A DNA stretch of 64,000 nt, from positions 1 through 64,000 of the forward strand of contig CAZDCD010000011.1 of NCBI GenBank assembly GCA_964503885.1, written 5' to 3'. Positions within the stretch are counted from its first letter, which is position 1. Every line of letters begins with the position of its first letter. The notes under the pieces are model-generated. The model saw only the letters and a list, made by a program, of their open reading frames with translations. It had not been told where the DNA came from and ran no database searches. The position numbers and the translations under genes are program-made. Of this stretch, positions 1 to 9,837 are shown in pieces. The DNA comes from CAZDCD01 sp964503885 (GTDB lineage: Bacteria; Bacteroidota; Bacteroidia; Bacteroidales; UBA10428).

Positions 1-2497
1 ACTGACAATCGGTTTCAGGCATATCTATCGATAATACACCGATATCGGGTGGTGCAGGGTAGATGCTGAAATCATCAATTGCTAGGCCACGTCCATTGCC
101 TGAGGTATCAGAAGCCCAGCGAACCCTGAATCTGACCTTAGGTTCATAAAGTAAAGAGACGGGAAGCACTTGTCTAGCTGTTACCCATCCGGGGCTCGAT
201 CCTGTCCAGCCTATGTCGCCCAATGCTTCAACGGTATTTCTGTACCATTTCCAGTAGGTGTTCAAACCCAAATTATTTGTATCAAGCAATGACCAACTAT
301 AGCCATCGTTGGATGAGTATTCAACATTAGCCCCGTCTTTCCCGGTTTCAGCTTCGATCCAGTACTTCAGTTCCAAAATAAGCCTGTCTGACGACACCAG
401 ATCATAGCATGAACTTTCAATATATGAATCGTCATTATTGATGTAGTTGCCAAAAGGTGATAAGATCCATGAGGTAGGACTTTCAGGGAGCACCGGAATA
501 CTGCCTTCCGGTGCCTGGCATAACCATGTTGAATTTACTTTCTCGCTCCAATACCCTTTTCCTGTTTCAAAATCCACACGGTTTGGTACGCCAAGGTTTT
601 CCTTAATAAACAGAGACACGGAAAGCGAATCGTTAGTATGGTCCTGATCACCAGGAACTTCTGTCATAACAATGAAATGATCATAATCTCCGGGAAGAGG
701 GAAGTCAACAGGTTTGGTAAATGAAAACACCAAACTATCGTAAGGATCTATGGAACCGACAATGGTATCATAAACCCTGATTGAATCAGGTCCGTATATA
801 GAATAAAATATGGGCAGCATGCCGCCTGTCGGGATTTCCGCCAGGTTTTTAACTACCACTTTCACGGTATCCCACACACTTTCCTGGCAATCGTTCCAGG
901 GTTGAAGTATTTGGGTTACCGTTACATCGTTGGTAAGATGCAACCCCGTTATGGCAAAGTTATCGATATTCCACCCTGCATATGCAGAACTTCCATCGGA
1001 ATAGTTAATTGCAAACCTGAATCTCACACTGTCCTGTCTTGCAACCTTATTATTTACTTTATTTGTAAGAATAAGATCATTCCATGCATATTCGGGGGAA
1101 AGTGCGTCAAGATGGCTTTCCCATACCCTTGACCAGGTCATCCCGTTGTTCGTACTTACATCTATACTGGCCCTATCGGTTTGTTCAAAAGCAACCCATT
1201 TTTTTGCCGACAGCTTAACGTTGTTGTAAAATTTAAGGTTCATCATAGGTGAAACAGCATAGTACCCGTTTCCCTCATCAATGTTCAGCAGGTACCCGCC
1301 ATCCATCGTAAGGTCAGTACCCAAGACATATTGTCCGCTGTATGCATAATTCGGATCATTCGTATTTCCGGCGGGAAGACCCAACGGCACAGCTCTTTCA
1401 AAATCACCGCCTATACTCCAGCCTTTATCTGTTTCGTAACCATCATAAAAGACCGATTCTTCGATGGTATTCTGACCGGCAGGAGATTGACCCACAGCAG
1501 GATAATTGATGCCGTTAATTTGCAGATCGTTTGTATTCAGCATAAAATCAACGGTTGAGCCGTAATTAGCATTATCCTTAATATCAGCTACAAGCCACAG
1601 GTAATTCATCCCGGTTTTGAGCGTATAATTCAAACCGCTAAAGGTAACCTTGCTTCCTGAGAGATTTTGAGATGTGCCAATCTTTGTTGAACTTCCTCCT
1701 TCCTTTGTTTTGAAGGTTTCACTCTTGGTAATGATCAATTCAAAACCGTTATTCTTATAAACTGTATTATCGGAACTCAATGAAGAGAATGAGATGGAAT
1801 TGAGGGTTGAAGGTCCGTTGTTGCCGAATATTTCAATTTTTACCATAAAAACTGGTATGTCATCCACCCCGGAAGGGATTAGAGAATGAGAGACATGAAA
1901 TGACTGAATGGTCTTTGGAAATTTATTGATGATATCTTTTTCAACCAATGTTATGCTGTCAATACAAATTCCATTCCCCCCTTTAGCCCTGCCAAGAAAA
2001 GCGATACAAAAACTGTCGCAGAGGTATTTGGCACCATATTCATCGATATTGTAAAGCCTTTTTGTCCAGTTTACAATATTTGCATCAAAAAAATCGACGG
2101 TGTCCCAAGACCCTGAACCGCCTGCTCTGAACAGCAGAAATAAATTATCCTGACCCACCAGTGATTGTGCCTGTGTATAATAGAAGGTTAACTGTGGTTT
2201 ATGGGCGCCTTCAAGGTCAATCGGAATATATTCCAGTCTCCTGTCAATTGCAGTTGTCTGGCTGCGTTGAAATAAAACATTGTAATCACCTTCTTGAGGC
2301 GACGGAGGCAGATTTTTTCCACCGCTGTACCGTTCCCATTTAATATACTGATCTTCAGGTAGACTCTGCCAATTGTTCCAGTTCTCATTGTCTTCAAAAT
2401 CTTCGGATAAGTAAATTAACGTGTCGGTCTGGGAGAAAAGTTGAATATTTATGAGGATAAATATCAGAACTTCAACAAATTTTTTAGAATTTTTCAT
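1..2497 (-). CDS. Large secreted surface protein, 3' end missing
   Basis: The frame is open on the minus strand from an ATG at 2497 to the window edge (about 832 codons), so the C-terminus is missing. The N-terminus is a signal peptide (KKFVEVLIFILINIQLFSQ). After a first beta-sandwich-like segment, residues of roughly 190-320 resemble the N-terminal domain found in BNR-repeat neuraminidases (pattern ending in MNYLWLVADIKDNA). Two later segments with DFE-type openings, GNGYYAVSPMM and aromatic/Asp-rich strands look like MAM or 'choice-of-anchor' jelly-roll modules. Such proteins in Bacteroidota usually end in a T9SS sorting domain, which would lie off the window. It is divergent from the giant PKD gene with only 138 bp between the start codons. 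No catalytic site was recognised; adhesin or cell-surface enzyme are both possible. Confidence 0.75.
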   Translation of the reverse strand, partial: MKNSKKFVEVLIFILINIQLFSQTDTLIYLSEDFEDNENWNNWQSLPEDQYIKWERYSGGKNLPPSPQEGDYNVLFQRSQTTAIDRRLEYIPIDLEGAHKPQLTFYYTQAQSLVGQDNLFLLFRAGGSGSWDTVDFFDANIVNWTKRLYNIDEYGAKYLCDSFCIAFLGRAKGGNGICIDSITLVEKDIINKFPKTIQSFHVSHSLIPSGVDDIPVFMVKIEIFGNNGPSTLNSISFSSLSSDNTVYKNNGFELIITKSETFKTKEGGSSTKIGTSQNLSGSKVTFSGLNYTLKTGMNYLWLVADIKDNANYGSTVDFMLNTNDLQINGINYPAVGQSPAGQNTIEESVFYDGYETDKGWSIGGDFERAVPLGLPAGNTNDPNYAYSGQYVLGTDLTMDGGYLLNIDEGNGYYAVSPMMNLKFYNNVKLSAKKWVAFEQTDRASIDVSTNNGMTWSRVWESHLDALSPEYAWNDLILTNKVNNKVARQDSVRFRFAINYSDGSSAYAGWNIDNFAITGLHLTNDVTVTQILQPWNDCQESVWDTVKVVVKNLAEIPTGGMLPIFYSIYGPDSIRVYDTIVGSIDPYDSLVFSFTKPVDFPLPGDYDHFIVMTEVPGDQDHTNDSLSVSLFIKENLGVPNRVDFETGKGYWSEKVNSTWLCQAPEGSIPVLPESPTSWILSPFGNYINNDDSYIESSCYDLVSSDRLILELKYWIEAETGKDGANVEYSSNDGYSWSLLDTNNLGLNTYWKWYRNTVEALGDIGWTGSSPGWVTARQVLPVSLLYEPKVRFRVRWASDTSGNGRGLAIDDFSIYPAPPDIGVLSIDMPETDCQ

Positions 2498-2635
2498 GCT
2501 TTTATACAAATAACCTTTTGTTTATTATTTACGTATATAGTATACAGAAAGTTATATAAATATGATTCTTTTTTAGACAAATACTGTATTTTAGTTAGCA
2601 TATTTTTCAACAACTATCGATTGATTCACAGCCAT

Positions 2636-5600
2636 ATGAAAAAGTCAATTGTCATTTTTGCAGCTTTGCTGTTTTTCAGCGGGATTTATGCACAAACCGA
2701 CAATCTCTTTTGGTTTGGTGCTCCCGATGTATCCAGCCAGCACGGAGATCCACCCAGAAACGGGGCACCAATATACTTACACATTACTGCAGTACAGCCT
2801 ACTACAGTAACTTTAGGCCAGCCTGCAAATCCTGCATTCACGCCTATTGTTTTCACGTTGAATCAACTGGAACACCGATCAATTCGCCTCGATAACCTTC
2901 CCGGTTTCAATATTTCAATGATCGAAACGTATCCGCAAGCCTGGCCTTTGATTCCCGGAAATCAGATCCAGAAAAAGGGCTTTAAGATAGAATCTACCCC
3001 TGGAGATGTTACTGTATATTATGAACTTGACCAGTACTGGAACAGGGATATTTTTGCCCTGAAAGGCAAAAATGGTCTTGGAAAAGAATTTTATATTACC
3101 ACTCAGAACTACTTTAATAATGGCAATTATGGTGGAACAGCATGGAGCGGTTTTGTGATCTGTGCTACCGAAAACAATACCCAGATCACTATTTACAGAA
3201 ACGATGAATGGCTCTATTTTCCTCTTCCAACTGCGCCTATTACCATTACGCTGAACCAGGGAGAAACATTCGCCTTCAGAGCTGCTTTCACAGCAGGAAA
3301 CCGGCACATTAAAGGGGTCAGGGTCGTTTCCACAAAAAATATAGCGGTTACAATATACGACGATTCCATGAGGAAAAAAAGCAATACGGGAACAAGTTAC
3401 GATATCTTCGGTGACCAGCTTGTTCCTATCGGTCTCATCGGACAGGAATATATCGTTATGAAAGGCAGTGTACACTATATTCCTGCCGACGATGGCGGTG
3501 AAAAATTCTTTATTACTGCGACCCAGCCAAATACCCAGGTATGGGTAAATGGCGTCTTAAAGACAACCCTGGTAAATGCAGGTAGCATATATTATGAAGA
3601 TGTACTTACAAGAACTGCCCATATCTGGTGTTCCAAGAAGGTATATGTAAATCATATCACTGGGTATGGTGGTGAGATGGGTGGTGCAGTGCTGCCAACG
3701 ATTGATGGTTGCACAGGTTCGTATGACGTAACCTTCACGCGCACACCCAATACAAACGACCAGTTTTACCTTAACCTGATGGTAAGAAATGATACCACGG
3801 AAGGCAGTTCGCTTAAGAATAAAGCAATCCAGAATTTCACTATTACAGCCGGAGGACTCACTACCACAATTCCTTCGACCTATTTTGAATACATACTTGA
3901 CTCGACCTGGGCAGTTATTAAAGACGATGCCGTTACAAAAACATTCATTACCGATCATATTCAACCCGGGGATGAGGTACTGATCCAGAATCCTATCGCA
4001 CGTTTCCACCTGGGTGTGGTAAACGGAGGTTCTACTACAGGATGTAAATACGGGTATTTTTCGGATTATAAGGTTCAGATCGGTAGTGCCGGTATTGGCG
4101 GTGCACATTCCGACCCTGTAAGGGTATATTGTAACCTTGACCCGATCAGGTTTGTTGCTGTGGGTGGCACAGCTTATAAATGGACCGGGGACAGCAATCC
4201 TCTCGACACACTTAATCTTAGCAGCACAACAATACCTGATCCGATTTTCACACCCGATTCAGCCGGTATATATAAATTCAGGGTGGATATTACAAGGGAA
4301 TGCTATGCCGATACGTTCATGTACCTCACTGCGATAGTTGTTCTGGGACCGGTAGCAGACTTTACATTGTCTGAAACAAACGGATGTTCACCATTCTCAC
4401 CGATTATTACGAACAATACAAATATGGACAGGGCGGATCTGATGCTCTGGAACTTCGATACACGGTACAATGTATATGTGAATCAGGATACCTTGCCAAA
4501 TCCTTTTACATGGACTCTTCCAACAAATAATTCGGATACCATACAAGCATACAATATACAACTCCGGGCCTATGGGCCCCTGGGCTCCTGTCCGAGCTCC
4601 ATGACCAAGTCAATTAAGGTCAGACCGGGAATACAGGCAGCTTTCACTCAGGACACTGCCAGCGGCTGCAGTCCGCTCCATATCACTTTTCAGAATTTAT
4701 CAACCGGACATATCGGACCGAATAGCTTCTTCTGGGAATTCGCCGACAATACCCAGTCATTCATCACCAATCCGGACCATACCTACGATAACTATGGAAT
4801 GATTGACAGTGTATATTCGGTGAGACTGATCGCCACTTCTCCGCTTGCCTGTATAGATACTGCAAAAACAGAAATCACGATTCATCCTTATATAGATGCC
4901 TCGCTTGCGCTGGATACTGCCCTGGCGTGTTCACCAATGCAGATCGACCTGAAAGTAAGCAACTCTGTGGGTGTCGATACTTTCAAATGGCATATCGATT
5001 ACTCTGATAGAATAAGTGACTTAAAAACAATTAATTACAACTCTCTGACTATTTCGCATACAGATACAAGCCTTGCTTCTCCGGATACAATAAAAATTGA
5101 TCTTGTTGCCGAGAACAGAATGGGTTGCAGGGATGTTTTCCCCAGACAAAAGGTTATTGTTATGCCTGTTGTGGATGCCCAACTTGAGGTCACCCCTTCG
5201 GAGATATGTGATTCTGTAAGGGTACTCTTTACCAATAATTCAACAGGATATAAACTCCGGTATAACCTTGATTTCGGAGATGGTGTATCTGCGGTGGATA
5301 CGGTAAAAACCAACCGTTACCACAGGTACTTTAACCGCACCAATGCCGACCTGATTTATAATGCAACACTCACTGCCACATCCGACAGGTTATGTACTGA
5401 TGACGACCAGATTACAGTAACTGTCCACCCTTATGTGAATGCAAATTTTGCAATTGATTTTGAAAGTAATTGTGCTCCTATAGACTTAGTAATCAGTAAT
5501 CTAAGCACAAGAGTAGACGTGTTTGAATGGAATTTTGGGGATGGTTCGCCAATTGATAATTCTAATCTGCAGTTAATATATCATCAGTACATGAACCCCT

Positions 5601-8600
5601 TGCCGGACAGGGATACAACGTATGTTCTCAAGCTCCGGGCGGTCAGTCCCGAAGGGTGTCTTGACAGTACACAAAGAAGTATATTGATATTGCCCCAGGT
5701 GGTGGCTGCTTTCGACATGAGCGATAATGAGGGATGTAATCCGCTTAACATCATATTCCAGAACAATTCTGCAGGTAAGAACCTGTTCTATAACTGGAAT
5801 TTTGGAGAAGAACTATCGAGTTCTGTGGGCTTACCATCTTTCGACCGGACATTAGGCCATTATAAACCATACGATTCTACATTTAATGTAACATTAACGG
5901 CACAGAACAGCTATGGTTGTGATAGTGTACTTTCAAAACCGGTAACGATCTATTCTTACATAAATGCCGACTTTCTCGTTGCAAGGAGCGACAGTTGTTC
6001 TCCGTTCAATATCGGTATTACCAATGTATCGCCCGGCGGTGTTACATCATACGAATGGAATTTTGGTGATGGAAGCCCCGACAGCACTACATTCGAACCC
6101 TCTCATACATATAACAATACTTCACCGAATTTACAAACGTATCCAATAAGACTGGTTGTGAAAAATAATCATACCTGTTATGATACCCTCATCCGCCCGA
6201 TAACAGTATATCCCGAAATTACTGCCGGTTTTACTATCGACAAAGTAGCTGGTTGCCAGCCACTTATCGTTAATTTTTTAAGCAACAATACGAACATTAT
6301 CCCGGGAACATTATTTACCTGGAGTTTTGATGACGGCACTTTTTCATCAAGGGTAGATCCGCTTCCACATACTTATGCAAATCCAAACAATTACAGCATC
6401 AGCAGACGTATCCGGATGCAGGCAACAAGCCAGTACGGCTGTTTCGACAGCACCTCAACACCCATTCAGGTATACCCTTATATCTATGCCAAATTTGCAG
6501 TAGACAGGGCATCGGTATGCTCCGGTGAAGAATTTGAGATCGACCGGTCTGCCTCTACAGGTGGTATAAGTCAGTACCAGTGGGATTTTAACAACGATGG
6601 CATTGTTGATGCAACAACACCGGATGCAACCTTTGATCATTCTTATGTCAATACTGGTATAGCTCCTCAGAACAGTACCATTAAGCTTACAGTGGTAAAC
6701 GCTCAAGCCTGCGATACGTCATGGACCCAGAATATCGACATCTATCCTCAGGTTAATTCGGCATTCGAACTTGATGATTATGAACCTTGTTATCCATACA
6801 ACAGCATATTGCACAATATCTCACCAAATAAAGATATTGTAGCTACTCGTTTTTACTGGGATTTTGGCAACGGATCGGTTTCCACATCAGATGAAGACTA
6901 TTTTGAATACCAGTTCAACAATTTCGACCATTATACCGACAAGTACTTTACGATTCATCTGATCGCTGAATCTGATTATGAATGCAGCGATACCTCGGTA
7001 CAAAACATTACCATTCATCCCAAGCCCAGGGCAGATTATAATTTTCCCTTGACCGTTGACTGCCCGCCGTTCTCAATTCCATTTTCCAATTCTTCAAGAG
7101 GAACGAACCTCGATTACATCTGGAATTTCGACGACGGAACACCAGTGGTTACCCAAAGCGATCCGACCCATACGTTTTACAACGACGATATGGTTATTGC
7201 CGAGCGAAATATCGAGCTCATAGCCCTGACACAGTTCGGATGCCAGGATACATTGGTTAAACCGATCAATATTTATCCAAGAGTCGATGTTGATTTTGAT
7301 GCCTCGCAGTGGCAGGGTTGCAGCCCGCTGACCACAACATTCAATGGTTCAGCTGTCAATCAGAACGATGTGACCTGGTATGTGGACGGATCACCTTTCA
7401 GTACCCTAAATACACCGCAATACAGGTTTGTAAATACAACACCCGACAACCAGGTTTTCAGTATTGAATTCTCGGCCACATCGGTTTATAACTGTTATGC
7501 CGATACCACAAAATCAATTACAGTATTTCCGAGCCCCATGGCTGAATTTATTCCCGACCCGATACTGCAGGATCACAATACCTTAACGGATATTAACACA
7601 GTTACGCTGACCAATTATACTAACCTCCAGGCGAGCGGGGCATGGGACTATTACTGGAATTATGGAGACGGAACTACCGATAATAATGCTGAGGGTATGT
7701 TTACGAAAGAGTATGATAGCTGGGGTGATATTTCCAACAACAATAAGATTCCGATCACCTTTTATGCCTGGAACCGGAACAACCCGGAATGCAGGGATTC
7801 TGCCGTACATACCATTATTATTAATCCTCCATTACCCCTGATCGATATTGCCGACGACGAGGCAGGATGTGAACCGTTCACGGTTCAGTTTGGTTCCACC
7901 ACAAAATACATCTACGAGGACAGTTACCAGTGGGATTTCGGATTCCATGGCAGTACCGGCACGGGTCCCGAACCAGCATTTGTGTATACCGAGCCTGGAG
8001 TATATATTGCAAAGCTTTTTGTTGAAGGTGACGGGGGACTGAACTGGGATTATAAAAAAATTACCGTATATGCCAAACCTGATATAGATTTCTCCTTCTC
8101 ACCGGCACTGGTTATGGAACCCAGCAGTACTGAAGCAGGTGATACCGTGAAATTCTTTAACAATACGCGAATGGGAGAAGAATACATCTGGGATTTCGGT
8201 GATAACACTTTGTTATCTTTCAAATTCGAGCCTTGGCATCTATACGAAGATACCGGCCACTACTTTGTAACACTGATTTGCACATCGGGTGAAGGATGTG
8301 TCGATACATTCACCCATCCGGTGCCGGTAATAGTCGAAGGTGCAAGACAACTTGAATTCCCGACTGCATTTATTGTCAGTAAATCAGGGCCAAAAAGTGA
8401 ATATTATAACCCAATGGATATTGAAAAAGGTATATTCAGACCTGTTGCACGGGGAGTTGAAAAATACAGGTTGGAAATATACAACAGATGGGGTGAACTG
8501 ATTTTTGTCTCTGAGGATGTGAATAAGGGATGGAACGGGTATCTAAACGGAACAATCATGAAACAGGATGTCTACATTTGGAGGGTTACTGCCACATTTT

Positions 8601-8656
8601 CGGATGGCAAACCAATGGTCGCCGCGGGAGATGTAACATTACTTATAGAACCCTAG
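2636..8656 (+). CDS. Giant PKD-repeat surface protein with T9SS type B sorting domain
   Basis: The product is a 2006-residue secreted protein. I chose the ATG at 2636 because it begins a clean signal peptide (MKKSIVIFAALLFFSGIYA, then QT); the frame stays open upstream to 2441 without signal character. Residues about 240-465 match the IgGFc-binding protein N-terminal domain. From about 572 to 1900 there are 15 PKD-like repeats of roughly 90 residues, many with the WNFGDG/WDFGNG core. Most carry one Cys near the start (GCSP, GCNP) and one near the end (GCLD, GCFD), suggesting one disulphide per repeat. The last 100 residues are a gliding-motility-associated C-terminal domain (YNRWGELIF ... GWNGYLNG ... 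DVYIWRV), the type B T9SS signal. The PorP/SprF gene downstream is the usual partner. Probably a long adhesive or gliding filament protein. Confidence 0.93.
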   Translation: MKKSIVIFAALLFFSGIYAQTDNLFWFGAPDVSSQHGDPPRNGAPIYLHITAVQPTTVTLGQPANPAFTPIVFTLNQLEHRSIRLDNLPGFNISMIETYPQAWPLIPGNQIQKKGFKIESTPGDVTVYYELDQYWNRDIFALKGKNGLGKEFYITTQNYFNNGNYGGTAWSGFVICATENNTQITIYRNDEWLYFPLPTAPITITLNQGETFAFRAAFTAGNRHIKGVRVVSTKNIAVTIYDDSMRKKSNTGTSYDIFGDQLVPIGLIGQEYIVMKGSVHYIPADDGGEKFFITATQPNTQVWVNGVLKTTLVNAGSIYYEDVLTRTAHIWCSKKVYVNHITGYGGEMGGAVLPTIDGCTGSYDVTFTRTPNTNDQFYLNLMVRNDTTEGSSLKNKAIQNFTITAGGLTTTIPSTYFEYILDSTWAVIKDDAVTKTFITDHIQPGDEVLIQNPIARFHLGVVNGGSTTGCKYGYFSDYKVQIGSAGIGGAHSDPVRVYCNLDPIRFVAVGGTAYKWTGDSNPLDTLNLSSTTIPDPIFTPDSAGIYKFRVDITRECYADTFMYLTAIVVLGPVADFTLSETNGCSPFSPIITNNTNMDRADLMLWNFDTRYNVYVNQDTLPNPFTWTLPTNNSDTIQAYNIQLRAYGPLGSCPSSMTKSIKVRPGIQAAFTQDTASGCSPLHITFQNLSTGHIGPNSFFWEFADNTQSFITNPDHTYDNYGMIDSVYSVRLIATSPLACIDTAKTEITIHPYIDASLALDTALACSPMQIDLKVSNSVGVDTFKWHIDYSDRISDLKTINYNSLTISHTDTSLASPDTIKIDLVAENRMGCRDVFPRQKVIVMPVVDAQLEVTPSEICDSVRVLFTNNSTGYKLRYNLDFGDGVSAVDTVKTNRYHRYFNRTNADLIYNATLTATSDRLCTDDDQITVTVHPYVNANFAIDFESNCAPIDLVISNLSTRVDVFEWNFGDGSPIDNSNLQLIYHQYMNPLPDRDTTYVLKLRAVSPEGCLDSTQRSILILPQVVAAFDMSDNEGCNPLNIIFQNNSAGKNLFYNWNFGEELSSSVGLPSFDRTLGHYKPYDSTFNVTLTAQNSYGCDSVLSKPVTIYSYINADFLVARSDSCSPFNIGITNVSPGGVTSYEWNFGDGSPDSTTFEPSHTYNNTSPNLQTYPIRLVVKNNHTCYDTLIRPITVYPEITAGFTIDKVAGCQPLIVNFLSNNTNIIPGTLFTWSFDDGTFSSRVDPLPHTYANPNNYSISRRIRMQATSQYGCFDSTSTPIQVYPYIYAKFAVDRASVCSGEEFEIDRSASTGGISQYQWDFNNDGIVDATTPDATFDHSYVNTGIAPQNSTIKLTVVNAQACDTSWTQNIDIYPQVNSAFELDDYEPCYPYNSILHNISPNKDIVATRFYWDFGNGSVSTSDEDYFEYQFNNFDHYTDKYFTIHLIAESDYECSDTSVQNITIHPKPRADYNFPLTVDCPPFSIPFSNSSRGTNLDYIWNFDDGTPVVTQSDPTHTFYNDDMVIAERNIELIALTQFGCQDTLVKPINIYPRVDVDFDASQWQGCSPLTTTFNGSAVNQNDVTWYVDGSPFSTLNTPQYRFVNTTPDNQVFSIEFSATSVYNCYADTTKSITVFPSPMAEFIPDPILQDHNTLTDINTVTLTNYTNLQASGAWDYYWNYGDGTTDNNAEGMFTKEYDSWGDISNNNKIPITFYAWNRNNPECRDSAVHTIIINPPLPLIDIADDEAGCEPFTVQFGSTTKYIYEDSYQWDFGFHGSTGTGPEPAFVYTEPGVYIAKLFVEGDGGLNWDYKKITVYAKPDIDFSFSPALVMEPSSTEAGDTVKFFNNTRMGEEYIWDFGDNTLLSFKFEPWHLYEDTGHYFVTLICTSGEGCVDTFTHPVPVIVEGARQLEFPTAFIVSKSGPKSEYYNPMDIEKGIFRPVARGVEKYRLEIYNRWGELIFVSEDVNKGWNGYLNGTIMKQDVYIWRVTATFSDGKPMVAAGDVTLLIEP

Positions 8657-8686
8657 TAGCTTACCAGAATTATTTTATCCCCGGAA

Positions 8687-8727
8687 TGTTTTCACTTGTC
8701 AAACAATATGTTTGATAGGTGAAAACA
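8687..8727. repeat. 41-bp inverted repeat (long hairpin)
   Basis: Thirty bases after the stop codon of the PKD gene lies a near-perfect palindrome. Arms TGTTTTCAC/GTGAAAACA and TCAAACA/TGTTTGA are exact; the three bases between them (TTG opposite TAG) can pair through G-U wobbles in RNA. That gives a stem of up to 19 bp closed by the 3-base loop ATA. No T-run follows on either strand, so it is not a canonical Rho-independent terminator. It may be an mRNA 3'-end stabiliser, a processing site setting expression of the giant protein against its PorP partner, or a protein-binding operator. Confidence 0.7.
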
Positions 8728-8788
8728 TGAACAACCTGATTGTTTATAACTATTTAAAAAATAACTACTTATTCAGTAATAATAATTT

Positions 8789-8796
8789 TATGTTTG
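8789..8796 (+). promoter_or_regulatory. Candidate -7 element upstream of porP/sprF-like gene
   Basis: TATGTTTG matches the Bacteroidota -7 consensus TAnnTTTG. I see no good TTTG-like -33 box at the expected 19-21 bp spacing. If used, the transcript would start near 8803 and its leader would contain a small hairpin, CGGGAA/TTCCCG at 8815-8829, before the GTG start at 8866. Confidence 0.35.
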
Positions 8797-8865
8797 GCAT
8801 ATAAATACAACCTGCGGGAAGATTTCCCGTAAAAAGAAATATAGACTTAAACACCACGAATTAAG

Positions 8866-9837
8866 GTGAAAAAATTTGTTTTTCATATTTCTCTTTTATG
8901 GCTTTGCGGGTTCACTTTTGCCCAGGATCCTCAATTCTCTCAATTCTATTCAAATCCGCTTTATCTTGCCCCATCCTTTGCAGGCGCTGCCGAAGGAAGC
9001 AGGGTTGCAGCAAGTTACCGGAACCAATGGTTTAATCTCCCGGTTAAATTTATTACTTACAGTGTATCTTATGACCATTATTTTTCGGCATTTAACAGCG
9101 GAATTGGTGTACTGGTGTATAAAGATGCCGCCGGTTCAGGTGAACTCGGCATATTCAGCCTTGGGGTCCAGTATTCCTATAACTTTCAGGTATTCAATAC
9201 ATGGCATGTTCGTCCGGGATTGCACTTTTCATATCTTGAACACGGAGTTGTTTTTGACAAATTAACTTTTATTGATCAGATCATGTACGATCCGGGAGGA
9301 AGCACCACCTTTGCACCTTCAATAGATAAAACGAGGGATGTGGATGTAGCCACCTCAGTGCTGATATATTCTAAGAAGATATGGTTCGGTACTACGGTGG
9401 ATCATTTGCTGCGGCCCAACATCTCATTGTATGCCGATAAATACAGGATCCCCATGCGCTATACAATTTTCGGGGGAGTTGAACTGATCCGGAAAGGAAG
9501 GCTATTAAGCCCTATTGACGAGACCATGGCATTTGCCTATATGTTCAGGCAACAAGGGGGTAATTTTCAGCTTGACCTTGGTGTATACTGGCATAGAAAT
9601 CCACTGGTCTTCGGGTTGTGGTACAGGGGTTTGCCACCCTTCAATTCACAGCGTGGAGATGCGCTCATCTTGCTTCTCGGGTATAAAACCCCGTACTTTA
9701 ATATCGGGTACAGTTATGATATTACCATATCCAATCTTATATCTCATGCTGTCGGTTCTCACGAAATAACCATGAGCTTTAAATTTCTTATTCCCAAGCG
9801 AAAAAAGATCGGGGCAGTCCCGTGTCCTGAATTTTAG
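8866..9837 (+). CDS. PorP/SprF-family T9SS outer-membrane protein
   Basis: The 323-residue product has a signal peptide (KKFVFHISLLWLCGFTFA) followed by QDPQFSQFYSNPLYLAPSFAG, the hallmark N-terminus of the PorP/SprF family, and ends in amphipathic beta strands typical of an outer-membrane barrel. Family members sit beside genes for type B-sorted T9SS substrates and help secrete or anchor them; its position directly after the PKD giant fits that role. The start is a GTG at 8866; no in-frame ATG precedes the signal peptide. A 209-bp gap with an inverted repeat and a candidate promoter separates it from the PKD gene, so the two may be expressed at different levels. Confidence 0.92.
   Translation: MKKFVFHISLLWLCGFTFAQDPQFSQFYSNPLYLAPSFAGAAEGSRVAASYRNQWFNLPVKFITYSVSYDHYFSAFNSGIGVLVYKDAAGSGELGIFSLGVQYSYNFQVFNTWHVRPGLHFSYLEHGVVFDKLTFIDQIMYDPGGSTTFAPSIDKTRDVDVATSVLIYSKKIWFGTTVDHLLRPNISLYADKYRIPMRYTIFGGVELIRKGRLLSPIDETMAFAYMFRQQGGNFQLDLGVYWHRNPLVFGLWYRGLPPFNSQRGDALILLLGYKTPYFNIGYSYDITISNLISHAVGSHEITMSFKFLIPKRKKIGAVPCPEF

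Noticed and set aside
2441..2635. Extended N-terminus of the PKD giant from 2441
   Set aside because: The extra 65 residues are AT-driven, lie upstream of a perfect signal peptide and would bury it; start moved to 2636.
2915..4108. Two minus-strand ORFs of over 180 codons inside the PKD giant
   Set aside because: They are antisense shadows of a gene with a clear signal peptide and domain structure; their translations are Cys/Ile/Tyr-rich without recognisable motifs.
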